Source: Solen grandis (taxonomy: Eukaryota > Mollusca > Bivalvia > Adapedonta > Solenidae). From it: DNA of 64,000 nt. Below, piece by piece: positions 33,310 through 44,757 of the stretch. Within the stretch, counting starts at the first letter, position 1. Each line of letters opens with the position of its first letter. Both the position numbers and the translations under genes were made by a program. The notes beneath the pieces were generated by a model, which was not told the DNA's origin, made no database searches, and worked only from the letters and a program-made list of their open reading frames with translations. Location of the stretch: assembly GCA_021229015.1 (NCBI GenBank), contig CM037783.1:2758725-2822724 (forward strand), written 5' to 3'.

Positions 33310-35100
33310 TTCCTTAGTTCCTTTGTTTATCGCAAGAGAGCGAGCATCCATTATCTTTGAGGGTTATATATTTTTGGTAAGAAGATATTCTTCTAGTGCA
33401 ATTTCCATCTGTTCTGAGCATTACGTTATCTCTTAATTTTATAACACTGGGGGTATTGAACATAAGTCACTTCGAAAGCTCACTGAACGTCAGGAGCTGT
33501 AATCAGTATTCTCAAGCAACGAAACTAAACTCAGTTTTTAGAATCTCGACACGCGGTCGTACACCCGGTCTCTCAGTGTAAATAGTTGTTAATGCGAAAG
33601 GGCTATAAAATTGATAATTGCGTTTGCATGGGTGAAACAGTTGTGAGTTTCTTTTACATAAATGTATGCTCGCAAAAGGTGCAATAATTTAAATTTCATC
33701 ATAATTGACTGAGATATTGCATATTTTTTCAAGAAGGGTATGGTCAATCGGGAGTAGTATCCCTTGTATTATAGAAGTGATATATGACCCAGCTTACGTG
33801 CCAAACCCCTTTTATTAAAACAAATAGCTTTCCATTTTTAACAGGTTAACATTTTTGTAGTTTATAAGATAAAACATTTATGCCAGATTCCAACAGGATA
33901 AAATAATTTCTCCGACAGAGGGTCAAAAACACTTCAAACAAAGGAAATTTGTCCTAAGATAATTGCGTTCGTTTTCGCTTGTATCGTCACCCCCCCCAAA
34001 AAAAAAAAATATTTTTTTTATATCCATAATAATAATCCATTATGTGTTACTCATTCTTCATTATTTAATTTTTTCTTTGTTTATCGTAATATATATTTGA
34101 TGGTTATATCTTTTGGTAACATGGTATTTCTTCTAGTTCAGTTTCAATCTGTTCTGAGCATCGCATTACCCTGAACGTTTTAATCACTGGGTGAACTGAA
34201 TATATATACCTTCCATTAAATGCCACGGGGGGTGGGGGCTATCAGCCATCATTTTTAGATCTGCTGATGATCAATATTGCATCCAATTAACGTATTAAAC
34301 GTATTCCTCCTCTACACTTTTATAATAAGGACAAGCATTCAAAACCGAAACATTATGGCCATGCTGGGACAGTAAAAGACTGCCAGGTTTCCCAAGCTAC
34401 TCAATCCACCTGGTACCTCCTGACAGTTGGTGATAAAATGTTGCGAAACTGAAGACCTTGTTATCCCTAACTGTAAAAATGTGTACCCATATAATCTGTT
34501 GTGCTGGAAAAGGGACATTAGTAGGGATAAAAACAGGATAACTACAGGCATATTGTATTTATGGCTTGAAAATCGATGCAGTCAGTGCTGATTTTAAAAA
34601 TCCGGGGAATGTATCAGTACTGACTACATATGATGGTAATGCATTCCACTGGACAGCAGTCCGAGGGAAAAATGAGTTTTTGTAATTGTCAACTGTGGTA
34701 AACGGTATCTGAATAGCTAAATGTTGGTAATGCCTGGATTTTCATGTGTATGGAGTTAGATATTGTCAGGGATCGTCATTCACATGATTATAAACCATCT
34801 TATGAAATAAAGTCAGGTTGCTAGTATTATATATCAAAAGCATGATATTTATTTAAAGACGTTTGCTCTATACTATTCTCTGTACTGTTCTATCGCCGTT
34901 ACAGAAAGGGGTTGGACCATCTTAAAAAAAATACCATTATCTAAACTAAAGAAAACATTTGTTATAGAAAAGACACTTTTACACACATTGATGCAAATTG
35001 CTGTCAAATTTTGAAGCAGTTTAACATAAATTTATGTAGTTTATCAGATCATAGAGTCAATGCAGGATTCCACCGGCTAAATGTAATGTCTCCGATACAA
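33310..35100. repeat. Diverged local tandem duplication
   Basis: Sequence at 33310-33930 resembles 34065-35100 in the same order. Shared words include CTTTGTTTATCG, ATCTGTTCTGAGCAT, a GTTATAT-TTTTGGTAA block, and later TTTATAAGAT or TTTATCAGAT followed by the GATTCCA and TCTCCGA words. No gene is recognised. Confidence 0.6.
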
Positions 35101-35574
35101 ATACAGTCCCGAAATGACTGAAATACTGTCGGTTGCACATTAACACCAATCAAGTACGGGCAATTAATGCCATAATAATCCTTTAACTGCCTTCAGCAGT
35201 CTCTGATACCATTCTCTCGCTCATTATCTAGTTCATCTTCATTATCCGATAAAGACTGCTTCGATGTCGACAATGTAATGCATGGTTAAACATATAATTT
35301 TCGTGTTTGTCTTACCATACACTAGAAAGGCGTTTCCATTTATTGTTTGATTAACTTGAGACATTTCGGTGACTGCTCGACAACGTTCCTTTGACAAGAT
35401 GTGGGAGAGAATCAAATGTTAGGCCTTAGCAGTGATGGCATGTGTTCATGCTGTTGGAACTTATCCAGATTTTTTGTATATAACGTCTGGTTTAAATGTT
35501 GTTTTAAGCTCCGTATGTGGAAATGAATTGAATAAGCGCAATACTACGCAAATTTCTGTTTTTTATTTACTTTA
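35101..35574. other. Unique sequence, nothing recognised
   Basis: I see no gene, repeat family or splice signals in this stretch. Confidence 0.4.
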
Positions 35575-35819
35575 ATTTACTAATGTTGACTGCAGAGTTT
35601 TGTGTTTCCATAATTGGTTCTTTTCAGAATTGCTTCCCTTTATATATGCACGCTCCCTGATCAGTAATATCATGTTGTCTAACAGCTGATTTATTCATGC
35701 GCAGTTTTATTTAAATATTGTGGTTCATCCTACAGCATCTAAGGGATACTAAAAACAATACAGTGACTGGCCTATTGCCTGAACGAACATCTGAGGTGAA
35801 ATAAGACACACTATTGAAA

Positions 35820-36050
35820 GTTTTACGTTGTCGGAAAGTAATAACTGTTGTCTTATTATCACGTAGCCTAATTTCGCTTTTGGTTCGAGTCCCGGTTTGG
35901 TCATCGGGTCTTTTATTCCGTCCGAGAAACCCTTTCAGATGACTGGTAATAAGTTTTCTCCTTTGTGCAGTTAATGTTTTCAACTGTAATTTAGAGGAGG
36001 TCGCTTAAAATGCTGTCAAGATAAGGTGAACATCAAAATAGAAACAGACT
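35820..36050 (+). repeat. SINE shared by both duplication copies (copy 2)
   Basis: GTCGGAAAGTAATAACTGTT and GCTTTTGGTTCGAGTCCCGG form the tRNA-like head, with a clearer B box than the copy at 24540. The body follows with GAGAAACCCTTTCAGATGAC. Confidence 0.65.
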
Positions 36051-36209
36051 GTAGAATAAATTCTGCTATGACTGAAACTAATTTAGTTATTTAAGTGTTT
36101 TAAAATTGAAGTCCAATTAACAAGCGATTGTGATTTTCACATACGTTCTAGTGTAATGTAAAGAAAAGTTTTGCCTGCCTTATCTGTCTCAATTATAGCA
36201 TCATTTTGA

Positions 36210-36475
36210 CTAGACTTGACTTGACTTGACTTGACTATTTGAGTTTACCGTCGCTTCGACAGTACTTCAGTCATATAGCGACGTCCACCCTCCAGGTGGA
36301 GGAAGACCCCGAATGCACGGAGGCATCCAGGTAGAACCACCGACCTACCGCAAGCCAGCTGGAAAGCTTCCTCACATGAAAGTCCGGATGACCCTGCTGG
36401 GATTCGAACCCACGCGGTGAGGGGCTGAGTGAGTGTTAAAGTCAGCGACTTTACCCTCTCGGCCACGGAGGCCCC
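36210..36475 (-). mobile_element. Complete tRNA-derived SINE (family A) with 12-bp target duplication
   Basis: On the minus strand the element starts GGGGCCTCCGTGGCCGAGAG, a tRNA-like head with box A. The B box GGGTTCGAATCCC is followed by the family-A body (TGAGGAAGCTTTCCAGCTGG, GGTCGGTGGTTCTACC) and a tail of TTGAC-type (CAAGT) repeats. It is flanked on both sides by the perfect 12-base repeat GCATCATTTTGA (36198-36209 and 36476-36487), the mark of LINE-mediated insertion. It is absent from duplication copy 1. The head resembles a leucine-type tRNA but is not a working tRNA gene. Confidence 0.9.
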
Positions 36476-37264
36476 GCATCATTTTGAGTTATAAGTTCCA
36501 AGCGATATTAATTTAATTCTAACGTTTGTTAGATTTTGAAAGTTAAATAAAAGACATAACATTAAAGACTCTAAAGGAGTTTGCAAACATTTGAAACAAA
36601 CACTTTTTAATTCCAAATGCAGTTGCTAAACCTTCGGCCATTTGGATATATCGCACACCAAGTTATACCATCTTTTAGATTATTTGCCGTTGAACAGTCT
36701 AAGATAACGAATCCATCAAACAACCTGTATTTTACACAAAACAAAGACTTTATAAATACATTTGCCCCGGCTGTACTATTATATTAAGCTTATATTCAAT
36801 GCGAGACTAGTTCAATAAACGCGTCTGTCTTAGATCAGGCTTGTTATATTAATTGCCGTAATATAATCAAACACTGTTTGATAATAGAAACAGTGTACAA
36901 ATGTGTGTAAATAATGATTGTTTTGAACAGCAAATCGTTAATCTGGAACGTCCCCAACTGCAAAACATCGAAAATCCCTTCGTGGATTTTTCATTAACGT
37001 TGATGTAAGCGTTTGGTATGTTCAATGAAGAAAGATGTGAAATGTCTAATATACTTTAAATCTACTTCACATTTAGACTACTGGGAAATATGTTTCTTAA
37101 TTCGTCTCTGGTCTGCATTCCATAAAGATCCATTAAATTGTCTGACAGTGCCCCGGCATCCAGTTTTCATGTTTCGAATTATGTCTCCTCTTACGTTCCG
37201 TAAACACTAACATAAGAACACGGGAATTTGTGCAACAAACAACAAACCCATGCTCAGATTAACA

Positions 37265-37504
37265 ATAACCCTTCTCATAGAGGAAACCATGAAAAGACCT
37301 ATGCGAACAACATAAAACCAGATCAGCCTGCGAGTAACTCGCAGGCTGATCAGGTTTTATGCTGTTCGCTGCTCCTCGGTGGTCTGGAAATGAGGACTTT
37401 ATAATTAAATTTGGTAAAGTTTAACTGTGGTTTTCTGCAGATCAGGTATTATGTGGTACCTATTGAGTGCGTCAAAATGAGTCTATATGAGGGAAAGGGT
37501 TATA
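37265..37504. mobile_element. piggyBac-type MITE, copy 3
   Basis: The inside matches the other copies and the palindrome GATCAGCCTGCGAGTAACTC is perfect. The left end is shortened (AACCCTTCTCATAG) and the TTAA flanks are degraded. It is present only in duplication copy 2. Confidence 0.75.
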
Positions 37505-38197
37505 TCTAAAGTCACTCCAAAGGAAGGACACTACGGTCGAATGTGAATATACATCGGTTACAGATTTTTAGGGGCCTTAAAGACCTTATCAGGGGCAGAA
37601 ATTGTAATAATCTATGAAGTGTCGAGACGGGTTAGTTAAAATTGTACAAATGTTTCTCACTTAACGTAAAAGATATATTTGGTTGTTCAAAAAGGAAACG
37701 ACAGAGTGGTACTGCCCTGATGAATATTTGAACAAACTGTATATGTGCAACCGGTGAACTTTTAGATAATATAAGCCGGCACATTTAACTGCAGCAATGC
37801 CAGTGTTTTCTGTCTGGTGTGTAACAACTGCTGCCAAATAATCCGTGCAATAAAAGGAAGGTCATGCAATTTTATAAATGAATCATAATCACTAATGACG
37901 CCTTTTTCTTGTATAGGAGACGTATACTCGACCATTGCTTTATCACATTTGACATTTCCAGACACTCATTTTGAATATAGTTCAAGATAATAAAAAACAG
38001 CACGAAATAGAATAGTCGTTTGATTCTCCTTATATGGAGTGATAGGACGTGTGTATATGAAATAGTTTTATATTTCAACATATTATATCAGATTAGTTTT
38101 TAGAATGTTGATAATAATTATCAATTTTTAATTTCAGGATTGCAGTACCTTTCGCCCTGGATTTTTACCAGTATCATTCTGATTTAATCTTAGGTCC

Positions 38198-38508
38198 TTA
38201 ACCCTTTCCCTCATAGAGGATACCATGAAAAGACCTATGCGAACAGCATAAAACCAGATCAGCCTGCGAGTCACTTGAAGGCTGAACAGGTTTTATGCTG
38301 TTCGCTGCTCCTCAGTGGTCTGGAAATGAGGATTTTGTAATTAAATTTGTTAAGGTTTAACTGGTTTTCTGCAGATCAGGTTTTTTGTGATACCTATCTG
38401 AGTGCGTCAAAATGAGTCTATATGAGGGAAAGGATTAAAATGATCATAGGGAAGTCAATGATCATATGAGGGAATGGGCAAATGAGTCTATATGAGGGAA
38501 AGGGTTAA
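38198..38508. mobile_element. piggyBac-type MITE, copy 4, with repeated 3' end
   Basis: A normal element ends with AGGGAAAGGATTAA at 38438. A further partial end occurs at about 38463-38480, and a complete GAGTCTATATGAGGGAAAGG GTTAA end at 38482-38508. The 3' terminus is therefore present two to three times. Its palindrome is partly degraded (GAGTCACTTGAAGGCTGAAC). Confidence 0.7.
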
Positions 38509-40339
38509 ATTCGACAGGATATTCATAATGACGTATATGCATGTATCATATCGCAGAGAAAACCCATTACAGAAATTAGGACCATAATTCATTCGAAGGA
38601 GTTTAAAAAAATCCTTTGAAAACCACGTGACTGAGACTAGGACTTCGAAGCGAAGTATCTATCGAGCTACATGTACATCCACGGTGGAAAACAATTTACG
38701 TTGTGCATATATAATGCAAATATATGTGCATCTCTTAGGATATATGAGTAAAGCTCAGCATTGCCTTTCTTTAATATCATAGATAAAGGCTAATTTTGAT
38801 AATTTACGAGGTATACAAATTTTGAATACTGCATATCGACAAAATAAAAAATTATAGTGTTTAGTACAAATATTCCGAAAGCTTTTATATTGTTCTGGAG
38901 TGTATATATGTCAAAAGGAAACAAGACAATCAAAACAATTTGTGTCGGTATAGTTAAATTGCATAAGAAACAATGCTGACTTAGCATATTTATTTGATTT
39001 AGCACTTTGAAATATTTCATTTATAATAAAATGGAAAATTAATATTAGCCCGTGGCAACAGTTAATGGAAGAAAACTCTTCCCATGTGAAAATAGTCATG
39101 TTAGTACTGATAAAAGAGCAATCGAACAACGACGCTGTGCCTTCAGTTTAAGCAATTTATTGGTGTTGTTATACACTAGCATGGGATTTGGTACAAATTG
39201 TTAGACATTATTAAAACATATTTTCAGACGGTGATACAAAGCATGGCATACAAGATACAATTGATATTAAGGAAAAATAATAGAGGATACATGTATAAGA
39301 ATTTTAAGATTTGCATAAAATGATGAGGAAATAGAAGTACTCAAGTTTACTTTTAGCTGCAATCTATTTCTTTTTGTTTTAACGTTAAGGCGATTGTAGC
39401 ACTAGAATTCGAGAACATCGAACTTTCAAAGAAATATATTTGAATATGATTTCACTAACATTACATTGTATATGTGTTAACAAAAAGAGAAATGATGTAT
39501 CATTGACATCTATATACGATAAAGGTTGTTCTTTTTATATAGTTTATGTATTGTAGGTTTGATGGGTATCAATGCTTAATAGAAAGCAAAAAATGGCCTG
39601 AAGAGACTAATTTTAAAATAAAAACGCTTGAATTGTGTGTTGTTTGTTTTGTTTTATTATAAATTTGAAAAATGTTGAATTTCATTTCCTTTTCAATTAT
39701 TGTTATCTGACCAAATTGATCGATTGATCGAAAAGCACTGTAGCGCCCACCCCCAAATAAAAGACAAAAAAAAAAGACCAAAAAAATGAATATCATATTT
39801 GTATACAAAAACTTAAACGAGGCAACTTGCATTCTCCTTTCCTACACTAGTTAACTGATCAAATTGATCGGAAAACACTGGAACCACCAACCCCTACCAA
39901 AATGCGAAAAAGGTAAGAATTCCAGAACTGTTAACAAACACTTGAACGATGTTACTTTTTTGCACTCGGTGCTTCGAGGTCAGTCTTTGATGTGGTTAAC
40001 TCATGAATGTAACCATGCCTTTGAACTTGTTCCAAGTCGCTTGCACAATACGGTAATCTATAACTAGTCAGTCCAAGGAACGCAAACTGTCAATTTTAAT
40101 CAACAATCTCCTTCCTGGTGTTCACTGCACAAATTTAACACAAAATAATTGAATCCGTGCAATGAAAGTGAAAGTATCAGTAATAATCTCTGTGTACCAT
40201 GTGGTCTTTCGAAGTACATGATGGATTTAAGTCCAAATCTTATTTTCAAATGAAGTACATGGAGTTACTAAGAATATATTAACAGCTTGAACAAAATGAT
40301 TTCTTCGTGTATAGGTTAATTTTGCTTCGTGATGGGAGA

Positions 40340-40520
40340 ACTCTTTCGGTTCTACATACTTCCGACAATATGTCAGTCATCTGCAGGGACTTTTGTCTTC
40401 CTGAGACATAAAATACGATCATTACGTAGACATAATATCCCTCCGAGTCATGTTATCCTTATACTTTTTATGCAATAAAAGCATTTGCCAATTCCTTAAA
40501 ACACTATGACAAAGACAGTA
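40340..40520 (-). repeat. SINE family B, diverged (duplication copy 2)
   Basis: This corresponds to 28185-28450 of copy 1, with the shared GACTTTTGTCTTCCTGAGAC segment. Confidence 0.55.
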
Positions 40521-40711
40521 ACGTTGTACCTATGATGCGTTTGATTATTACTACTTCGTTTACAAAATAAGACGAAATAAAAATATACATTTATTTTGTG
40601 TAACATTAGAAACAAATCATATCAACACTCTGACATATGAAAAGGAAAATTAAAGGCGAACGTTCAAGCATGCAGCTCGGATTTAATTGGCAAAAGAAAT
40701 GTGGTTGGTTT

Positions 40712-40734
40712 CATATATATATATATATATATAT
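40712..40734. repeat. (AT)n microsatellite
   Basis: A dinucleotide run within duplication copy 2, absent from copy 1. Confidence 0.9.
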
Positions 40735-40849
40735 CCTTGACCATATACGAGGTTTTTGCCGCCATCGTCGTTGTTCAACGCCTCTGAACCGAGTCGTTAT
40801 ATCATATGACTTATGATCAATAAGCACCTGAAAACTGAGAATTCGGCCT

Positions 40850-41000
40850 CTTCTTTAAGCTGGTTTGCGGTAGGTCGGTACTTCTACCCAGGTGCTATTT
40901 ACACTTGGTGCCTTCTCCCGACGGTAACTAGCAATACGTCGCTGTATGATTGTAATGCTATCGTACCGACGGTAAGCTCCAGCACACCAACACCAATATC
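40850..41000 (+). repeat. SINE family A body (duplication copy 2)
   Basis: TTAAGCTGGTTTGCGGTAGG, CGGTACTTCTACCCAGG and CCGACGGTAA follow the family-A order, matching 28470-28640. Confidence 0.7.
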
Positions 41001-41370
41001 AACGCTTACTATAGCCCGGTAGTTCAGTGAAAAAGAGAAATATAGAAGGAGAGTAGAAAGATATAACTCGACAATTGAATATATAGATTGGCATTAGAAA
41101 GCTTCCAGAGTCTTCACTTTGATTTCTTGATCTTTGAGAGGAATCACTAATCTAAGACTGAGATTGGAATTGAATAAAGTATAATGAGGTAATAATATTT
41201 CTCAAAATAACTTAAGAAAACAATGCATTTCAAGGAACCTCATCTATAATTTTTGAACGTTTCAATTTCTCATGTTGCTTTTTCTCCAGTGATGCGTGCG
41301 TTTCATAACATCATCAACTAATCAGAAGTCAAGGAAGAAAATGCGTCTCGTTGCGGACTGTTCCTAAATG

Positions 41371-44300
41371 AAGAGTGCTATTATATAACTGTAAACGGCA
41401 AGCCCCGTGTATCGGTATTTGGTGGTAATTTCATATTTCTAATTATTTTTAATGATTTTTTGTGCCATGTTTCAAATATTTGTCACTTGTTGTGAATAGT
41501 ACATGTATAACAAAAAGTACAAATTCAGTCACTTAGACGAAATGAATGTACATAAAGACATGTTAATGCTTTCTAGACATGATAGATAGCATGGTCTGAG
41601 TTCATCTTCAGCCTCAGGCATAATATCAGTTATAACGACCGACCCTTTTCCTACGAATTACATTTCAATGTCCATGTTAAAATTCTCAATCTTCTTAACC
41701 GCGTAATATTTACTGCTGAAAATATCGCTATTTGTACTGGAGTACGATAACTTAGTACCGCAATATGTCGAGAAATATTCATCGCTATCATGAAGAAATC
41801 ATTTTACTGGAATAAAAGAATAAAATACCTTAAGGTTTACGGTAGACGAATAATAGTTCCAATTTTCAGTTCAATACTCAGCAGATAATTACTTCATTAT
41901 AGCTATCCGTCACTGTTTATTATCCAAAACTCATTTACCGAGATGCAACGTTTACGTTTGTGTATATACGCTTATCATGGTCATGGTTGGTCAATCTTTC
42001 GAGGAGAAGGCTTCCAGCTCAAGAGTATGAGGAAGTAATTAAATCATTTATTTTGAACATAAGTTAATAACGTACAAATCAAAGATGTACACATAGCAGA
42101 TTTACATTTTGTGGACAGAAAGGGGCACACTCTACAGTACCTTACGACAAAAAAAGGCAACAGCAGATTTGATCAATGAACTACCACCAAATCACAATAT
42201 CCATTTTCAATTTTCTATTTTTAGTAACAATGTTCTTGACCTTAAACCCATGTCACCAAGACATAGCTGCAACTTATTTATTTTTTTTTTTTACACTACT
42301 CACTAAGATGTATTACTTGCACTTTGAGACAGTGAATTGCTTGGGACGGGTTGCAAACGGATTTTGTAACAACATAGGAGCCACTTAATAAAATATAATG
42401 AGGGTACGAAAATAAATGTTGATAATTTGTAACAAATATAAGTCATGCTTTCGGTTCATCTTTATTAGTGAAGGTTTTGGCGATGTAAAAAATGAAATAT
42501 CTTAATATAAATATCAAGAGATCACACACACAATATAAATATTAAGAGATCATACACACATAATTTTGTATTTCTATATATTATCGAGGTACACCATGTG
42601 CAACTCACACCTTACTATTACGGGTTGTACCTGGATCTGTATGTAAAAAGTTGTCGTAGCGAGGTACATTTTAGGTAAAGCTCGGTATATATAATTCAAC
42701 ATTGAAACTAAGCATTATTTCAGCCCCCCAACCCAAACCAAACATAAACGCTTCATACAAAAAAAAAAAACACACAACCCTAAACCCACCCAAAAACCGA
42801 AAAATACAAACCGAAGTACAGGATTTCTACCTCACCAATTCGAGGTAAAGGATTTCTACCTCAAAAGTCAAAGTATACCAACACATTCACATACATCGTT
42901 AAATATGATATGCTGGTATTTTTCGCTGTGTGGGATACATTTATACTAAGTAACTTTATACATATGCGTGTACCTTGTACATTTAGCATGTTTTACTATA
43001 AAGTTTTTTGAATTGTATTTGTTGTAAACAATAAACTCAGATGTACATGACTTTTCGATGTGTATATCTACATCACAGATATTGTGATAAGGTCGTGTGT
43101 ATATATAACTACAATGAGAGACAATTTGTATAACACACATGTCACATTAGCGGTCTACAGGGACACGCCAAAGACAAAGTACTCACTAAATATCTCAAGT
43201 TATCGGAATAAAACGCCAATATAGGCATATTAGCATTGTTCTGGTATTTGTCTCCTGTCCCACATTTCATACTTTGTCCCAAAATGCTCTACTTTTTTTC
43301 TGGAACGTACGTATATTATTTTCCGTTCACGAACGGTTTATAGAAGAGGCCTAAAATGCACGTCTTTTGCCACACACAAACACACATACATATATGTCTA
43401 AATCCAAAGCAATTCTTAGCGGTAAGTAACATTTAATTTCTTAAATTAAGTAGGAAAGCATTTCACATTTTCTGATTAACGAAACACGAAGTACACGAAC
43501 AAACTGACGTATATCACTACTTTAATAAATCACAATGTTTGTTAAAACATTAACTATTTGGGTATTCATAATAGAGATACCAGACTGATCAACTGATCAA
43601 ATTCATATCTAAAGTTGTTAATTAGACGTCACGTTTTTTGTTGTTTTTTGTTGTTGTTTTTTTTGTTTTTTTTCGTTGTTTTTTGTGTTGTTTTTTTTTA
43701 ACTTTAAAATAATTGAAAATAATGACTTTTCATTAGTTCCGATTTTTCGACAAGACACGACCTTGGTTTATATTCAAAAGGCTTCGTGTCTGGTAAAATT
43801 TAACAAATATACAATGGCAGGATAACAAGTATCGTCGAAAAATGATCTAAAATGTTTAAAGATGTATGCAAGATGCCAGCAACAATTAACGAGGCGTTTG
43901 CATTACTGAACATGGCACCAACACTTTCAGATGTTGTCTTGCACGCGACTGAGTATTTATTTTCCCTATATTTGACAGAATTGTGAAAATATTCATTACA
44001 AAGTTAAATTGGTGTCAGCACGTGTTTGTCAACAGCTGTTAAAAAGATCTAATTTTCGTTTTTGAATGTTAATTATCAAAGGATGTGAGGAGAAACAATA
44101 ATCATCTTTTTAAGGTGTTTATTATTATCCAGAAGAGTGTCTGTTTAAGGATGAATTACTTAAGAGATCATTTGAGTTAATAATTAAAACATGTTGTTTC
44201 ATCTGACATCATGAATATTAGATATGTAGAGAATTAACAAGGAAGTAATTATACTATTGTTAGACATTTAAAAAAGAAGCCAGATAAAGTTCATGGCAGT

Positions 44301-44601
44301 TGGTTGTATAACGAATGAAGAGGAAACAGTTTCATTTTATTCTTTTCTACAAGGTTTGCACTGAAAATAAACAGAATGAAAAGAAATTACCGCACCAAAG
44401 AGAAAAAAAGAAAAAAGAACATTACTTTCCAAAATCATAATGTTGTCTATAAAATAGCACAATATTGTTTTATGTGGAATGTGATGAATGGGCGTACCAA
44501 AGTATTAATATGATATTACTGCGAAGAAAGGATGTTCTTTGGTGTTTGTTGTCATTTCGTTCAATTTTTGTATTGATCTTCATTGAGGCCAAAAGAAAAA
44601 A
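41371..44601. other. AT-rich sequence without recognised genes
   Basis: Minor repeats only: a 31-bp unit containing AGAGATCACACACA twice at about 42502-42560; GGATTTCTACCTCA twice near 42820-42860; a T/G-rich run at 43638-43698. Open frames at 42109-42388 have no supporting features. Confidence 0.5.
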
Positions 44602-44757
44602 AGTTCCGTTTCCGGTCTTCAGCAATTAAAAAAAGAGGATCGGTATGTCGGGATTTCTTTTCCTTTCTTTTTTTACATGAAGCGAAAGGTAAAATTAGGG
44701 AAATATTCTTTTTTGAAAGTAAAAAAAGAGGGTGGTCGGGAGACCAGAAACGGAACT
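44602..44757. mobile_element. Small MITE-like element
   Basis: AGTTCCGTTTCCGGTCT at the left is mirrored by AGACCAGAAACGGAACT at the right with one mismatch, enclosing 156 bp. Inside are two AAAAAAAGAGG runs. The flanks give no clear target duplication. Plus-strand frames through it (44583-44933) are K/R-rich by composition. Confidence 0.55.

Larger units (their letters stand above)
35575..41370. repeat. Segmental duplication, copy 2
   Basis: This block is collinear with 24300-28950, about 11.3 kb away, in the same orientation. It is longer mainly because of later insertions: a SINE at 36210-36475 and two piggyBac-type MITEs at 37265-37504 and 38198-38508. Three other SINEs sit at matching positions in both copies. 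Confidence 0.85.

Noticed and set aside
36400..36475. tRNA gene (leucine-like) on the minus strand
   Set aside because: Box A and box B are present, but the stems do not pair properly, and it forms the head of a SINE with target duplications.
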